Notes: a model not told the origin generated them from the letters alone. DNA of 64,000 bases from Ensifer oleiphilus (GCF_013371465.1 NZ_JABWDU010000001.1:372001-436000); one strand, 5' to 3'; numbered from the stretch's first letter, positions 34,875-44,935 are shown. Numbers and translations are program-made.

Positions 34875-35900
34875 ATGAAGAAGACTGTTCTTTCCGCCGC
34901 GTTCGGCGTGCTGTCGCTCGGCGTCGTTTTCGCTGCCCCGGCACAGGCCGCCGATGTCAGTGCCTGCCTGATTACCAAGACCGACACCAATCCCTTCTTC
35001 GTCAAGATGAAGGAAGGCGCGACCGCCAAGGCCAAAGAACTCGGCGTGACGCTGAAGGCCTATGCCGGCAAGATCGACGGCGACCACGACAGCCAGGTGG
35101 CTGCGGTCGAATCCTGCATCGCCGATGGTGCCAAGGGCATCCTGATCGCCGCTTCCGACACCAAGGCGATCGTCGACCAGGTCAAGAAGGCCCAGGAAGC
35201 CGGTCTGCTCGTGATCGCACTCGACACGCCGCTTGATCCGGCAACCGCCGCCGACGCGACGTTTGCAACCGACAACCTGCTTGCCGGCAAGCTGATCGGC
35301 CAATGGGCCGCCGCTACGATGGGCGAGGGCGCAAAGACCGCAAAGATCGGCTTCCTCGACCTGACGCCGTCGCAGCCGACGGTCGACGTCCTGCGCGACC
35401 AGGGCTTCATGATCGGCTTCGGCATAGACCCGAAGGATCCGGCCAAGATCGGCGACGAGGATGACCCGCGCATCGTCGGCCACGACGTCACCAACGGCAA
35501 TGAAGAAGGTGGCCGCAAGGCGATGGAAAACCTTCTGCAGAAGGATCCTGATATCAACGTGATCCACACCATCAACGAGCCGGCCGCTGTCGGCGCCTAT
35601 CAGGCGCTGAAGGCCGTCGGCAAGGAGAAGGACGTGCTGATCGTCTCGGTCGACGGCGGTTGCCCCGGCGTCAAGTCGGTCGCCGAAGGCGTCATCGGCG
35701 CGACCTCGCAGCAGTATCCGCTGATGATGGCGGCCCTCGGCATCGAGGCAATCAAGAAGTTTGCCGACACTGGCGAAAAGCCGAAGCCGACCGAAGGCAA
35801 GGACTTCTTCGACACCGGCGTTTCGCTCGTTACCGACAAGCCGGCTGCCGGCGTCGAATCGATCGACACGAAGGTCGGCACGGACAAGTGCTGGGGCTGA
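34875..35900 (+). CDS. frcB: Fructose ABC transporter periplasmic binding protein
   Basis: The 341-residue protein has a signal peptide ([21 protein letters not shown]..., cleaved after about residue 25) and two sugar-binding lobes of the type I fold: [19 protein letters not shown] at the start, [19 protein letters not shown] near 155 and [16 protein letters not shown] near 258. FrcB binds fructose (and in rhizobia ribose and mannose) with high affinity in the periplasm. A candidate -35 TTGACA (34750-34755) lies upstream, but I see no good -10. Identity with frcB rests on order with frcC, frcA and frcK. Confidence 0.88.
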   Translation: MKKTVLSAAFGVLSLGVVFAAPAQAADVSACLITKTDTNPFFVKMKEGATAKAKELGVTLKAYAGKIDGDHDSQVAAVESCIADGAKGILIAASDTKAIVDQVKKAQEAGLLVIALDTPLDPATAADATFATDNLLAGKLIGQWAAATMGEGAKTAKIGFLDLTPSQPTVDVLRDQGFMIGFGIDPKDPAKIGDEDDPRIVGHDVTNGNEEGGRKAMENLLQKDPDINVIHTINEPAAVGAYQALKAVGKEKDVLIVSVDGGCPGVKSVAEGVIGATSQQYPLMMAALGIEAIKKFADTGEKPKPTEGKDFFDTGVSLVTDKPAAGVESIDTKVGTDKCWG

Positions 35901-35936
35901 TTGCCTCCGCTCTTCGAGCGCATGACCGAACAATGG

Positions 35937-35958
35937 AAGGGCGGCCCCGGCCGCCCTT
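35937..35958 (+). other. GC-rich hairpin between frcB and frcC
   Basis: AAGGGCGGCC (35937-35946) pairs with GGCCGCCCTT (35949-35958), 37 bases after the frcB stop. It may stabilise the frcB message or partially stop transcription, a common way to make more binding protein than permease. No T run follows. Confidence 0.5.
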
Positions 35959-36005
35959 CGCGTAAGCGCCGATGTCTTTGACAAGGCGGAGAAAACCGCG
36001 CAGCT

Positions 36006-36147
36006 TCTAGAGTGCCGTGCGTTCCTGTGAATGCACAAAGGACGCTCTAGCACTTTAATTCTAGAGCACCTTTCTGCCCTCACGTGATTCCACTTGAAGA
36101 CAGGGTGCTCTAGAGTGAGTGCTTATGCCCGCCACAGGTGGGCGGGC
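36006..36147. repeat. CTCTAGAG-type palindromic repeat region ahead of frcC
   Basis: Nested inverted repeats: GCTCTAG (36044-36050) with CTAGAGC (36061-36067), and TCTAGAGCACC (36060-36070) with GGTGCTCTAGA (36104-36114); a further hairpin GCCCGCC (36127-36133) with GGCGGGC (36141-36147). This is typical of dispersed rhizobial intergenic palindromes. With the hairpin at 35937 it fills the 303-base gap between frcB and frcC. Confidence 0.6.
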
Positions 36148-36203
36148 TGTGCACCAGATTGAATCGCAACCCCTTGGGAGTGGGGTTCACCGGAGGAAGG
36201 TCC

Positions 36204-37289
36204 ATGGGCGAGCCCAACGCAGCCGCACAGCCATCCCAGGAATTCGAAAAGGTCCTGGTCAACAGTTCGACGCAGGTCGCGTCGTTCGATACGCATGACA
36301 AGACGCCGATCCAGAAGATCCAGCATTTCCTGCATTCGACGCCGGCGGCCGTGCCGTTCATCGTGCTCGTAGCCGCGATCCTGATCTTCGGCCTGACGAT
36401 CGGCGGAAAGTTCTTCTCGTCCTATACGCTGACGCTGATCCTGCAGCAGATCGCCATCGTCGGCATTCTGGGGGCGGCACAGACCCTGGTCATCCTGACG
36501 GCCGGTATCGATCTTTCGATTGGCGTCATTATGGTGCTTTCCGCTGTCATCATGGGCAATAGCGCCGTGACCTACGGCCTTCCGGCGCCGATCGCGATCT
36601 TTCTCGGATTCCTCGTCGGCGGTGCCTGCGGCTTTCTCAACGGTTTCCTCGTTTCCCGGGTCAAGCTTCCGCCGTTCATCGTGACGCTCGGCACCTGGTA
36701 CATCATCATGGCGACCAACTTCATCTACTCGGCCAACGCGACGATCCGCGAGGCTGACGTGACCGCCGTCACCCAGATGCTTCACGTCTTCGGCGTCAGC
36801 TTCAAGATCGGGTCGGCCGTCTTCACGCTCGGCGTGGTGATGATGGTCGTGCTGGTGCTCGGCCTCTGGTACGCGCTCAATCACACGGCCTGGGGTCGGC
36901 ATCTCTATGCGGTCGGCGATGATCCGGAGGCTGCCAAGCTCTCCGGTATCCGCACCGGCCGGGTGCTGCTCAGCGCGTATACGCTCGCCGGCCTGATCGC
37001 GGCACTCGCCGCCTGGGTGTCGATCGGCCGCAACGGCTCGATCTCGCCCTCGGCAGCGGTCACCGACTACAATCTGCAGGCCATTACCGCAGCCGTGATC
37101 GGCGGCATCTCGCTCTTCGGCGGACGCGGGTCGATCCTTGGAACCCTGATCGGCGCGATGATCGTCGGCGTGGTCTCCATGGGCCTCAACATGCTGGGCG
37201 CCGATCCGCAGTGGAAAGTCTTCCTGACCGGCGTCTTGATCATCACCGCCGTCGCAATCGATCAGTGGATCAGAAAGGTAGCAGGCTGA
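36204..37289 (+). CDS. frcC: Fructose ABC transporter permease
   Basis: The 361-residue permease has about nine to ten spans from residue 50 onward. Family marks are LVILTAGIDLSIGVIM (near 100), the GRHLYAVGDDPEAAKLSGI cytoplasmic loop (near 232) that contacts the ATPase, and AVIGGISLFGGRGSILGTLIGA (near 295). It forms the membrane channel for FrcB-delivered sugar. ATG 36204 has GGAGGAAGG upstream; the frame continues back to 36138 without a good site. Its stop overlaps the frcA start by one base. Confidence 0.9.
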   Translation: MGEPNAAAQPSQEFEKVLVNSSTQVASFDTHDKTPIQKIQHFLHSTPAAVPFIVLVAAILIFGLTIGGKFFSSYTLTLILQQIAIVGILGAAQTLVILTAGIDLSIGVIMVLSAVIMGNSAVTYGLPAPIAIFLGFLVGGACGFLNGFLVSRVKLPPFIVTLGTWYIIMATNFIYSANATIREADVTAVTQMLHVFGVSFKIGSAVFTLGVVMMVVLVLGLWYALNHTAWGRHLYAVGDDPEAAKLSGIRTGRVLLSAYTLAGLIAALAAWVSIGRNGSISPSAAVTDYNLQAITAAVIGGISLFGGRGSILGTLIGAMIVGVVSMGLNMLGADPQWKVFLTGVLIITAVAIDQWIRKVAG

Positions 37290-38071
37290 TGGCTCAGGAA
37301 CCCATTCTCACCGCGCGCGGTCTGGTCAAGCGTTATGGTCGGGTCACCGCCCTCGACCATGCCGACTTCGATCTCTACCCGGGCGAAATCCTTGCCGTCA
37401 TCGGCGACAACGGCGCCGGCAAGTCCTCGATGATCAAGGCGATTTCGGGCGCCATTACGCCTGATGAGGGCGAGATCCGGCTCGAAGGCCAAGTGATCAA
37501 CTTCCGTTCGCCGATGGAGGCGCGCTCCGCCGGCATCGAGACCGTCTACCAGAACCTGGCGCTATCGCCGGCGCTTTCGATCGCCGACAACATGTTTCTC
37601 GGTCGCGAGATCCGCAAACCCGGCATCATGGGCAGCCTCTTCCGCAAGCTCGATCGCGCGGAGATGGAGAAGCGGGCGCGGGCAAAACTCTCCGAGCTCG
37701 GCCTGATGACCATCCAGAACATCAACCAGGCGGTGGAAACCCTTTCGGGCGGCCAGCGCCAGGGCGTGGCCGTGGCGCGGGCTGCGGCCTTCGGCTCCAA
37801 GGTGGTGATCATGGACGAGCCGACGGCAGCGCTCGGCGTCAAGGAAAGCCGGCGGGTGCTGGAGCTGATCCTGGACGTGCGTTCGCGCGGCCTGCCGATC
37901 GTGCTGATCTCGCACAACATGCCGCATGTGTTCGAGGTCGCCGACCGCATCCACATCCATAGGCTTGGCAAGCGCCTCTGCGTCATCAATCCGAAGGAGC
38001 ATACGATGTCGGATGCCGTTGCCTTCATGACCGGGGCGAAGGAGCCGCCGCGCGAGGCGCTCGCCGCATGA
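37289..38071 (+). CDS. frcA: Fructose ABC transporter ATP-binding protein
   Basis: The 260-residue ATPase has Walker A GDNGAGKSS (about 38-46), signature LSGGQRQGVAVARA (about 150), Walker B VVIMDEPTAALG (about 172) and the H-loop LISHNM (about 205). It is a single-domain ATPase, about half the length of the double-domain RbsA-type ATPases, as reported for the Frc system. ATG 37289 overlaps the frcC stop (TGATG). Confidence 0.9.
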   Translation: MAQEPILTARGLVKRYGRVTALDHADFDLYPGEILAVIGDNGAGKSSMIKAISGAITPDEGEIRLEGQVINFRSPMEARSAGIETVYQNLALSPALSIADNMFLGREIRKPGIMGSLFRKLDRAEMEKRARAKLSELGLMTIQNINQAVETLSGGQRQGVAVARAAAFGSKVVIMDEPTAALGVKESRRVLELILDVRSRGLPIVLISHNMPHVFEVADRIHIHRLGKRLCVINPKEHTMSDAVAFMTGAKEPPREALAA

Positions 38072-38688
38072 CAGTTGCGCCTTTGGTTGAAGAGATCCTG
38101 GAACGGGCGGCCGGAGCCGCCCGTTTCATCGTGGCGATCGCCGGCCCGCCCGGTGCCGGCAAATCGACCCTTTCCGACGCGCTTGCCGATGCGCTCGTCG
38201 CTGCGGGAGAAAAGGCAGCGGTGTTGCCGATGGACGGCTTTCACATGGACAACGCGGTGCTGGAAGAGAAGGGCCTGCTTGCGCGAAAGGGCGCGCCCGA
38301 AACCTTTGACGTCAGGTCGTTCCTGGCGACGATTGCCGCCGTCAGGGCCAATGACGGCGAGGTGCTGGTTCCTGTTTTCGACCGCTCGCGCGAACTGGCG
38401 ATCGCCTCGGCGCGGGTGTTGGCGGCCGATACCCGTATCATCCTGGTCGAGGGCAACTACCTGCTGCTTGACGAGGCGCCATGGACGAAGCTCGATAGCG
38501 CCTTCGACGTCTCCATCTTCATCAATCCCGGCATCGAGGAGCTGGAGCGGCGCCTGCTGAAGCGCTGGCGTGATCATGGCTATGATGAGGAATCTGCCCG
38601 CCGGAAGGCGCTCGGCAACGATATTCCGAACGCGCATCGGGTCGTCGGTCATCAGCGGCCAGCCGATCTCGTGCTTGCGGATTTCTGA
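38068..38688 (+). CDS. frcK: P-loop sugar/nucleoside kinase-like protein FrcK
   Basis: The 206-residue protein has a P-loop GPPGAGKST (residues 26-34), the MDGFHMDN motif near 55 and the lid RRLLKRWRDHGYDEESA near 165, matching the uridine-kinase/pantothenate-kinase-like NTPase family. In the frc operon of rhizobia it is the last gene and is thought to phosphorylate the incoming sugar, though direct proof varies. It overlaps frcA by 4 bases (ATGA). No obvious terminator follows before pyrC. Confidence 0.85.
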   Translation: MTVAPLVEEILERAAGAARFIVAIAGPPGAGKSTLSDALADALVAAGEKAAVLPMDGFHMDNAVLEEKGLLARKGAPETFDVRSFLATIAAVRANDGEVLVPVFDRSRELAIASARVLAADTRIILVEGNYLLLDEAPWTKLDSAFDVSIFINPGIEELERRLLKRWRDHGYDEESARRKALGNDIPNAHRVVGHQRPADLVLADF

Positions 38689-38888
38689 GCGATGGTCGGA
38701 TTGCCGATTGTGTTCCCGGCTGCATTGGTGATATCGAGACGCGGTTTCACCACATGAGTAACCGCCCCCCACCCGCACCTGCCGGCTTGCAAAGCCGCGC
38801 GCGCGGATCGGGCGCGAGCACGGGGGCTTGATGAGGAAAAGCGCAAGCGGTTTCCGTCATCGGGCTCTGACCTAGGAGAACGCTGACC

Positions 38889-39926
38889 ATGCAAGACCTC
38901 GTTATCCGCCGGCCGGATGATTGGCACCTTCACCTGCGCGACGGCGACATGCTGAGGGGCGTCATCGCCGATACCAGCCGCCATTTCGCCCGCGCGATCA
39001 TCATGCCCAATCTCGTGCCGCCCGTCGTCACGTCAGCAGATGCGGCGGCCTATCGCGAGCGGATCGTCGCCGCCATTCCGGCCGGTGACCGCTTCGAGCC
39101 GCTGATGACGCTCTATCTCACGGCGGGTACCAGCCCCGACGACGTCGAGGCCGGCCACAAGAGCGGCCTCGTCAAGGCCGTCAAGCTTTACCCGGCTGGC
39201 GCGACGACCAATTCGCACAGCGGCGTGCGCAACATCGACGAGGCGATGCCGGTGCTGGAGCGCATGGCGAAGATCGGCCTGCCGCTCTGCGTTCACGGCG
39301 AGGTCACCAGCTCGGATGTCGACATCTTCGACCGCGAGGCGGTGTTCATCGAAACGGTACTCGATCCCCTGCGCAAGCGCCTGCCGGAACTGAAGCTGAC
39401 GATGGAGCACGTTACCACCAAGGACGGCGTCGACTACATCAAGACGTCGAAGGCCAATCTCGCCGGTTCGATCACCACGCATCACCTGATCATCAACCGC
39501 AACGCCATCCTGGTCGGCGGTATCAAGCCGCATTACTACTGCCTGCCGGTCGCCAAGCGCGAGAACCACCGCCTGGCACTGCGCGCGGCGGCGACATCGG
39601 GCGATGCCCGCTTCTTCCTCGGTACCGACTCGGCGCCGCATGTCGATCCGCTGAAGGAATGCGCCTGCGGTTGCGCCGGCATCTACACCTCGATCAACAC
39701 CATGAGCTGCCTTGCCCATGTGTTCGAAGAGGAAAATGCGCTCGACAAGCTCGAAGCCTTCGCGTCGCTGAACGGTCCGGCCTGGTACGGCGTGCCTGCG
39801 AACGACGAGACGATTACGCTGCGCAAGCAGGTGGATGCCGTCAGCTATCCCGCCAAGATCGATACGGGCGCCGGCCCTGTCACTGTTTTTGATCCGATGT
39901 TCCCGCTGCACTGGGCCGTCGTCTGA
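38889..39926 (+). CDS. pyrC: Dihydroorotase
   Basis: PyrC closes carbamoyl-aspartate to dihydroorotate in pyrimidine synthesis. The 345-residue enzyme is of the E. coli PyrC (class II) type: HLHLRDGDM (metal His pair near 13-15), [12 protein letters not shown] with the carboxylated Lys near 98, HGEVT near 135, HHLI near 175 and FLGTDSAPH near 245. ATG 38889 has TAGGAGAACG upstream. pyrE follows 36 bases later on the same strand, so they form a pyrimidine unit. Confidence 0.95.
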   Translation: MQDLVIRRPDDWHLHLRDGDMLRGVIADTSRHFARAIIMPNLVPPVVTSADAAAYRERIVAAIPAGDRFEPLMTLYLTAGTSPDDVEAGHKSGLVKAVKLYPAGATTNSHSGVRNIDEAMPVLERMAKIGLPLCVHGEVTSSDVDIFDREAVFIETVLDPLRKRLPELKLTMEHVTTKDGVDYIKTSKANLAGSITTHHLIINRNAILVGGIKPHYYCLPVAKRENHRLALRAAATSGDARFFLGTDSAPHVDPLKECACGCAGIYTSINTMSCLAHVFEEENALDKLEAFASLNGPAWYGVPANDETITLRKQVDAVSYPAKIDTGAGPVTVFDPMFPLHWAVV

Positions 39927-39962
39927 TCGCTCGAAAAGATTGAAGAGATTAAGGAGAGTTTG

Positions 39963-40655
39963 ATGTTCTCGAACGCGTTTACCGACAAGGCCGTGATGGC
40001 CGAGCTGGTCGCAAAGATGCTCTGGGAGATCAAGGCGGTGCACTTCAGCGCCGACAAGCCCTACAAGCTGTCGTCCGGCATGGCGAGCCCTGTCTATATC
40101 GACTGCCGCAAGCTGATTTCCTATCCGCGCATCCGCTCGGCGGTGATGGATTTTGCCGCAGCATCCATCCTGCGCGAGGCGGGCTTCGAGCAGTTCGACG
40201 TTGTGGCCGGCGGCGAGACGGCGGGCATTCCGTTTGCGGCCATGCTCGCCGAGCGCCTGGGCCTGCCGATGATCTACGTGCGCAAGGCGCCGAAGGGCCA
40301 CGGCCGCAATGCCCAGATCGAAGGTCACATGCCGGAGGGCGCTCGTGTCCTCGTCATCGAGGACCTGACCACGGCCGGCGGCTCGATGTTCAAGTTCATC
40401 GACGCTATTCGCGCTGCCGGCGGCATCGTCGACCACGGCATTGCGCTCTTCTACTACGACATCTTCCCGGAAGCAGTCGGCGAGATGAAGGGCAAGGGTG
40501 TCGACCTGCACTGGATCGCCACCTGGCGCAACGTTCTGGCCGTTGCCCGCGAGCAGGCGCTGTTCGACGACAAGACGCTGGGCGAAGTCGAGGCCTTCCT
40601 CAATGACCCGCTGGCCTGGTCGGGCCGCAATGGCGGCGTCAGCGCTCTGGCATAA
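39963..40655 (+). CDS. pyrE: Orotate phosphoribosyltransferase
   Basis: PyrE joins orotate to PRPP to make OMP. The 230-residue sequence has the phosphoribosyltransferase motif [13 protein letters not shown] near residue 128, the PRPP-loop segment [16 protein letters not shown] near 105 and [15 protein letters not shown] near 78. ATG 39963 follows AAGGAGAG; a TTG at 39960 is one codon earlier. pyrC and pyrE as neighbours fit one regulated pyrimidine operon. Confidence 0.94.
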   Translation: MFSNAFTDKAVMAELVAKMLWEIKAVHFSADKPYKLSSGMASPVYIDCRKLISYPRIRSAVMDFAAASILREAGFEQFDVVAGGETAGIPFAAMLAERLGLPMIYVRKAPKGHGRNAQIEGHMPEGARVLVIEDLTTAGGSMFKFIDAIRAAGGIVDHGIALFYYDIFPEAVGEMKGKGVDLHWIATWRNVLAVAREQALFDDKTLGEVEAFLNDPLAWSGRNGGVSALA

Positions 40656-40662
40656 AGTCTGC

Positions 40663-40689
40663 TGAGGCCCTGGTCATGCCGGGGCCTCA
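40663..40689 (+). terminator. Weak hairpin after pyrE
   Basis: TGAGGCCC (40663-40670) pairs with GGGCCTCA (40682-40689), with an 11-base loop, 8 bases after the pyrE stop. The T-rich stretch follows only 16 bases later, so termination may be weak. Confidence 0.5.
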
Positions 40690-40746
40690 CAATTCCAGAT
40701 CTTCATTTTTTAAATCGATTGAAATTCTACCGAGGAGGAAGAGCCG

Positions 40747-41673
40747 ATGATCGTATGTTGTGGTGAAGCGCTGATCGACATGCTGCCGCGGGATACGACC
40801 GCGGGCGAGAGTGCTTTCGCACCCTATGCCGGCGGGGCGATCTTCAACACGGCGATCGCGCTCGGCCGGCTCGGCATTCCCACGGGCTTCTTCACCGGCC
40901 TTTCCGACGACATGTTCGGCGATATCCTGCGCGAAACGCTGAAGGCCGCGAATGTAGACTTCGCCCCCTCGGCCACCCTGTCGCTGCACACGACGCTCGC
41001 CTTCGTCAAGCTCGTCAACGGCCATGCCACCTACGCCTTCTTCGACGAGAACACGGCCGGGCGGATGATTGCGAAAGATCATTTGCCGGCACTCGGCGAT
41101 TTCTGCGAGGCGCTGCATTTCGGTGCGATCAGCCTGATCCCGGAGCCCTGCGGCTCGACCTACGAGGCGCTGATGACCCGCGAACACGAAAAACGGGTCA
41201 TTTCCTTCGATCCGAACATCCGGCCGGGCTTCATCAAGGACCGCGAAGCGCATCTCGCTCGCATGAACCGCATGGCGGCAATGTCGGATATCATCAAGTT
41301 CTCTGACGAGGATCTCGACTGGTTCGGCATGTCGGGCAGTCACGACGATCTTGCCGCCGAATGGCTGACGCGCGGGCCGAAGCTGGTGCTGATCACCAAA
41401 GGCGCCGACGGGGCCGTCGGTTATACCGCCCGCCACAAGGTGGAAGTCGCCGGCGAGCGTGTCACGGTCGTCGATACGGTCGGCGCCGGGGATACCTTCG
41501 ATGCCGGCGTGCTGGCGTCGCTGAAACTGAGTGGTCTCCTGACGAAGGATGCCGTCGCGAACCTTTCTGAAAGTGCCGTCCGCGATGCCCTTGCGCTTGG
41601 CGCCAAGGCGGCCGCCGTCACCGTTTCGCGAGCCGGCGCCAATCCGCCATGGAAACACGAAATCGGGCTCTGA
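40747..41673 (+). CDS. PfkB-family carbohydrate kinase, probable fructokinase
   Basis: The 308-residue kinase has the PfkB opening CCGEALIDMLPR, the GGAIFNTAIALGRLG segment (about 28-42) and the second signature DTVGAGDTFDAG (about 242-253) with the catalytic Asp. Substrate residues suit a small hexose such as fructose; this matches rhizobial frk genes near pyrE. It would convert fructose to fructose-6-phosphate, which pgi (43182-44807) can interconvert with glucose-6-phosphate. GAGGAAG precedes ATG 40747. Confidence 0.87.
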   Translation: MIVCCGEALIDMLPRDTTAGESAFAPYAGGAIFNTAIALGRLGIPTGFFTGLSDDMFGDILRETLKAANVDFAPSATLSLHTTLAFVKLVNGHATYAFFDENTAGRMIAKDHLPALGDFCEALHFGAISLIPEPCGSTYEALMTREHEKRVISFDPNIRPGFIKDREAHLARMNRMAAMSDIIKFSDEDLDWFGMSGSHDDLAAEWLTRGPKLVLITKGADGAVGYTARHKVEVAGERVTVVDTVGAGDTFDAGVLASLKLSGLLTKDAVANLSESAVRDALALGAKAAAVTVSRAGANPPWKHEIGL

Positions 41674-41691
41674 GAAGAGCCCGCGCTCGGT

Positions 41692-41907
41692 TCAATCCTT
41701 TTCCTCCGGACGGTATTCGAGAATGTCACCCGGCTGGCAATCGAGAACGGCGCAGATCTTTTCCAGCGTGTCGAAGCGCACGCCTTTGACCTTGCCGGAT
41801 TTCAAGAGAGATATGTTCTGCTCGGTGATGCCGACCTGCTCGGCAAGGTCGCGTGAGCGTACCTTGCGTTTTGCCAGCATGACATCGAGGTTCACGACAA
41901 TCGGCAT
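41692..41907 (-). CDS. Small Cro/CI-type helix-turn-helix regulator
   Basis: At 71 residues it is little more than a DNA-binding domain: RDLAEQVGITEQNISLLKSGKVKGVRFDTLEKICAVLDCQPGDIL, with the recognition helix near ITEQNISLLK. It follows the DUF2975 gene on the same strand by 3 bases and is close to the type of HTH that accompanies DUF2975 membrane proteins. It likely represses its own operon. Confidence 0.85.
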   Translation of the reverse strand: MPIVVNLDVMLAKRKVRSRDLAEQVGITEQNISLLKSGKVKGVRFDTLEKICAVLDCQPGDILEYRPEEKD

Positions 41908-41910
41908 CCG

Positions 41911-42465
41911 CTAGACGAAGCTCCTGTTCTCCGCTTCGATCCCCGATGCGATGACCATGACGTGGCCAAGCACAAGAAGCAGCCCGGCCATCAGCATGAT
42001 GATCAGCGTTCCGCCATTGATGTCGATGAAGACGGAGTGCCCGGTCGCGGCCGGATTGTCGTAGGTGACGGCCATTATGCCGATCGCATTGCTGATGATC
42101 ATGCATACGGATCCAATGATCGAGAGGATGCCGATCCGTTTCAAGAGCACGCCATTGCGGCTGGAGAGAATTTCTCCGCGCTCGAAGCCGTCGAACAGCT
42201 GCCAGGCAAAGGCGAGCCCGGCGATCACAAGCGCATTGTTCAAGGCGGTGAGAAAGACGACGGTTGCGATCGCGCGATAGGAGAGCGTGATGGCCGAGAC
42301 CCTCGGGAAAACCACATCGCGGATGCCTTGTTCGAAGCCGGCCCTGTCGAAGAAGATCTGCCAGTGGCCATAGACGACGGCCGAGCAGAACAACGCGCCG
42401 CACAGGACGACCATCAGCTTCATGATGCGGCTCAGCTTTCGCAGCCGCTCCGGGGATCCAGTCAT
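41911..42465 (-). CDS. DUF2975 membrane protein
   Basis: The 184-residue protein has four hydrophobic segments (about 15-35, 62-88, 108-130, 148-172) and a charged N terminus RLRKLSRIMK, as in DUF2975 proteins. The family is of unknown function and often travels with a small HTH gene; here the two genes are adjacent. AAGGAA precedes the start, and a promoter is predicted at 42499-42527. Confidence 0.8.
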   Translation of the reverse strand: MTGSPERLRKLSRIMKLMVVLCGALFCSAVVYGHWQIFFDRAGFEQGIRDVVFPRVSAITLSYRAIATVVFLTALNNALVIAGLAFAWQLFDGFERGEILSSRNGVLLKRIGILSIIGSVCMIISNAIGIMAVTYDNPAATGHSVFIDINGGTLIIMLMAGLLLVLGHVMVIASGIEAENRSFV

Positions 42466-42498
42466 TAAAAAATTCCTTATCGGCTCACTTGTTTTTTT

Positions 42499-42527
42499 AA
42501 TGTAAAACGATAATTAATTCGCGTCAA
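42499..42527 (-). promoter_or_regulatory. Predicted promoter of the DUF2975-HTH pair
   Basis: Read on the minus strand: -35 TTGACG (42522-42527), 17-base spacer, -10 TACATT (42499-42504), 34 bases before the start codon. Confidence 0.55.
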
Positions 42528-42547
42528 TTGTGATTTTGGTGCTTTTC

Positions 42548-43141
42548 ATGCCGTTCCGTATTTTGATGAATCCCTGCCTTTTCCTGTCGCTCAATGTGCT
42601 CGCTGCCTGCGCGGCGCTCAATGTCGGCTCGCTTGAAAAACTGTCTGGTATCGATCCGCTCAGGTCCGATCCGGCGGAGTTGCGCGTCGCGCTGTTGGTG
42701 CCGGAAGCGCTCTCGCTCAGGCGGGGCGATGCGACGCTCGGGATCTCCTGGAAGGCGGATGGTTCGCCCCTCGACACGCGCCGTTTCGCGCTTCAGGTCC
42801 AGTCCGGCAATGCCGGAGCGCCTGATCTGACAGAACGGATGCGGGATGGTCAGACGCTCTATGTCCTGACATTGACGCCTGCCGATGCAGAGCGCCTGCG
42901 CGATATGCAGGAGAAGATTGCGGCGACCAGGGGCATCGAAGCGAAAGGGCGCGGCAGTCTTTCGGTCGGTTTTTCAGGGGGCTGCTGGACGGGCGCGTTC
43001 CCTGCCAACCGGAAGATCACCGTCGATGCGTGGATCCGCACCCGCTCCGATGAAAGCTACTTCCAGATCCTGTCGGGACTGGATGTGATGGATCTGCTCC
43101 ACCAGTCCGGCGTCAGGGCACTGCCGGCCTGCGCCGCGTGA
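42548..43141 (+). CDS. Putative lipoprotein, unknown function
   Basis: The product starts MPFRILMNPCLFLSLNVLAAC, a signal peptide ending in a lipobox-like L-A-A-C, so it is probably anchored to a membrane by lipid. The remaining 175 residues form a soluble domain with LRVALLVPEALSLRRGDATLGISW near residue 45 and a segment rich in short beta strands; I do not recognise it. A GTG at 42530 and an ATG at 42566 are other possible starts. It is convergent with pgi and ends at a small terminator. Confidence 0.6.
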   Translation: MPFRILMNPCLFLSLNVLAACAALNVGSLEKLSGIDPLRSDPAELRVALLVPEALSLRRGDATLGISWKADGSPLDTRRFALQVQSGNAGAPDLTERMRDGQTLYVLTLTPADAERLRDMQEKIAATRGIEAKGRGSLSVGFSGGCWTGAFPANRKITVDAWIRTRSDESYFQILSGLDVMDLLHQSGVRALPACAA

Positions 43142-43146
43142 GAGGG

Positions 43147-43169
43147 CAGGGCGCGCTGACCGCGCCCTG
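43147..43169. terminator. Hairpin between the lipoprotein gene and pgi
   Basis: A 9-base stem CAGGGCGCG (43147-43155) with CGCGCCCTG (43161-43169), 5-base loop, between two convergent stops. The T run is short. Confidence 0.6.
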
Positions 43170-43181
43170 TCTCGGCATTTC

Positions 43182-44807
43182 TTAGCGGGCAGCCTTGAGC
43201 AGCACGGCCACAAGGCCTGCGGTCGACGAATCGTGACCGGCAGCACTTTCCTTGCCTTCGACAACCGGGAGAAGACCCGTTGCCAGCTCCTTGCCGAGCT
43301 CGACGCCCCATTGGTCGAAGGAGTTGATGTTGAACAGCGCGCCTTCGACGAAGACGCGATGCTCGTAGAGTGCGATCAGGCGGCCGAGCGCGAAAGGATC
43401 GAGCTGGTCGTAGACCAGCGTCAGCGACGGACGGTTGCCGGCAAAGACCCGGTGCGGCGCTATTCTGTCGGCCTTTTCGTCCGCCATGCCCTTGGAGGTC
43501 AGCTGCGCCTTCGCCTCGGCAAGCGTGCGGCCCTTCATCAGGGCTTCCGACTGGGCAAGGCAATTGGCAATCAGCAGCTCGTGCTGATGGCGAAGGTTCT
43601 TTTCATGGCCGTTGGCAGCGATCATGAACTCGGCCGGGATGACATCCGTGCCCTGGTGGATCAGCTGATAGAAGGCGTGCTGGCCGTTGGTGCCGGGCTC
43701 GCCCCAGACGACCGGGCCGGTCGAAAACTCGACAGGCTTGCTGTCGAGCGTGACGGCCTTGCCGTTCGATTCCATGTCGAGCTGCTGCAGGTAGGCCGGA
43801 AAGCGCGACAGGCGCTGATCGTAGGGAAGGATCGCCCGCGAAGGGTAACCGAGAACGTTGCGGTTGTAGAAGCCGAGGAGACCCAGCAGCATAGGCAGGT
43901 TCTGGCGGATCGGCGCGGTGCGGAAATGTTCGTCGATGGCGTGGCCGCCATCGAGGAAGCGGCCGAAATTTTCCTTGCCGATGGCGATCATCAACGGCAG
44001 GCCGATCGCCGACCAGATCGAGTAGCGGCCGCCGACCCAATCCCAGAAACCGAACACGCGCGCCTGGTCGATGCCGAAGGCGGCGACCTTGTCGAGCGCG
44101 GTCGAGACGGCGGCGAAGTGATGCCCGACGGCGGCCTCGCCCAGCTTTCCGGCGATGAAGGCGCGGGCCGTTGCCGCATTGGTCATCGTCTCGATGGTCG
44201 TAAACGTCTTGGAGGCGATGATGAACAGCGTCGTTTCCGGTTCGACGAGCTTCAGCGTATCGGCGATATGGGCGCCGTCGATGTTGGAAACGAAATGCAG
44301 GCGCGGGCCGTCATGGAAAGGTGCGAGCGCCAGCGTTGCCATCACGGGGCCGAGATCCGAGCCGCCGATGCCGATGTTGACGACGTCGGTGATCTTCTTG
44401 CCGGTTGCGCCCTTGAGCGCGCCGGAGCGGATGCCATCGGCAAAGTCGCCCATGGTTTCGAGCACGCCGTTGACGTCGGGCATCACGTCCCTGCCGTCGA
44501 CCATGGCTGGACGATTGCCGCGGTTGCGCAGCGCCGTGTGCAGCACGGCGCGCTCTTCGGTGATGTTGATGATGTCGCCGCGGAACATCGCGTCGCGCTT
44601 TTCTTCGACCTTGGCGGCTTTCGCCAGCGCTTCGAGGCCGTCGAGCACCTGTTCGTTCACCGCGCATTTCGAATAGTCGAGCAGCAGATCGTCGAGTGAG
44701 GTGCTGAAGCGCGAGAAGCGTTCGGCATCGCTCGCGAAGGCGGCGCGGATATCGGTCGCATTGGTCTGCGCGGCGGTTGCTTTGAGTTGATCGACAAGCG
44801 CTTTCAT
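43182..44807 (-). CDS. pgi: Glucose-6-phosphate isomerase
   Basis: Pgi interconverts glucose-6-phosphate and fructose-6-phosphate. The 541-residue protein has [14 protein letters not shown] (near 205), the [11 protein letters not shown] phosphate-binding motif (near 145), and the signature [13 protein letters not shown] (near 503), as well as the active-site His/Glu region around [20 protein letters not shown] precedes the ATG at 44807. The gene is on its own transcript between two terminators. Confidence 0.96.
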   Translation of the reverse strand: MKALVDQLKATAAQTNATDIRAAFASDAERFSRFSTSLDDLLLDYSKCAVNEQVLDGLEALAKAAKVEEKRDAMFRGDIINITEERAVLHTALRNRGNRPAMVDGRDVMPDVNGVLETMGDFADGIRSGALKGATGKKITDVVNIGIGGSDLGPVMATLALAPFHDGPRLHFVSNIDGAHIADTLKLVEPETTLFIIASKTFTTIETMTNAATARAFIAGKLGEAAVGHHFAAVSTALDKVAAFGIDQARVFGFWDWVGGRYSIWSAIGLPLMIAIGKENFGRFLDGGHAIDEHFRTAPIRQNLPMLLGLLGFYNRNVLGYPSRAILPYDQRLSRFPAYLQQLDMESNGKAVTLDSKPVEFSTGPVVWGEPGTNGQHAFYQLIHQGTDVIPAEFMIAANGHEKNLRHQHELLIANCLAQSEALMKGRTLAEAKAQLTSKGMADEKADRIAPHRVFAGNRPSLTLVYDQLDPFALGRLIALYEHRVFVEGALFNINSFDQWGVELGKELATGLLPVVEGKESAAGHDSSTAGLVAVLLKAAR

Positions 44808-44876
44808 CGCGGGGCTCCTTGTGTCGGACAGTCGCCTGCGTAGCTATTCGCTTTGCATTGTCCGAATCAAGCCCGC

Positions 44877-44899
44877 AAAACCGCCGGAGTGGCGGTTTT
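44877..44899 (-). terminator. Intrinsic terminator of fadD
   Basis: A 9-base stem (AAAACCGCC at 44877-44885 with GGCGGTTTT at 44891-44899), 5-base loop. On the minus strand it ends in a T run, 37 bases after the fadD stop and before pgi. Confidence 0.8.
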
Positions 44900-44935
44900 C
44901 AGGATTTTTTAAATCGTTTTAAGTCGAGGTGGCTT

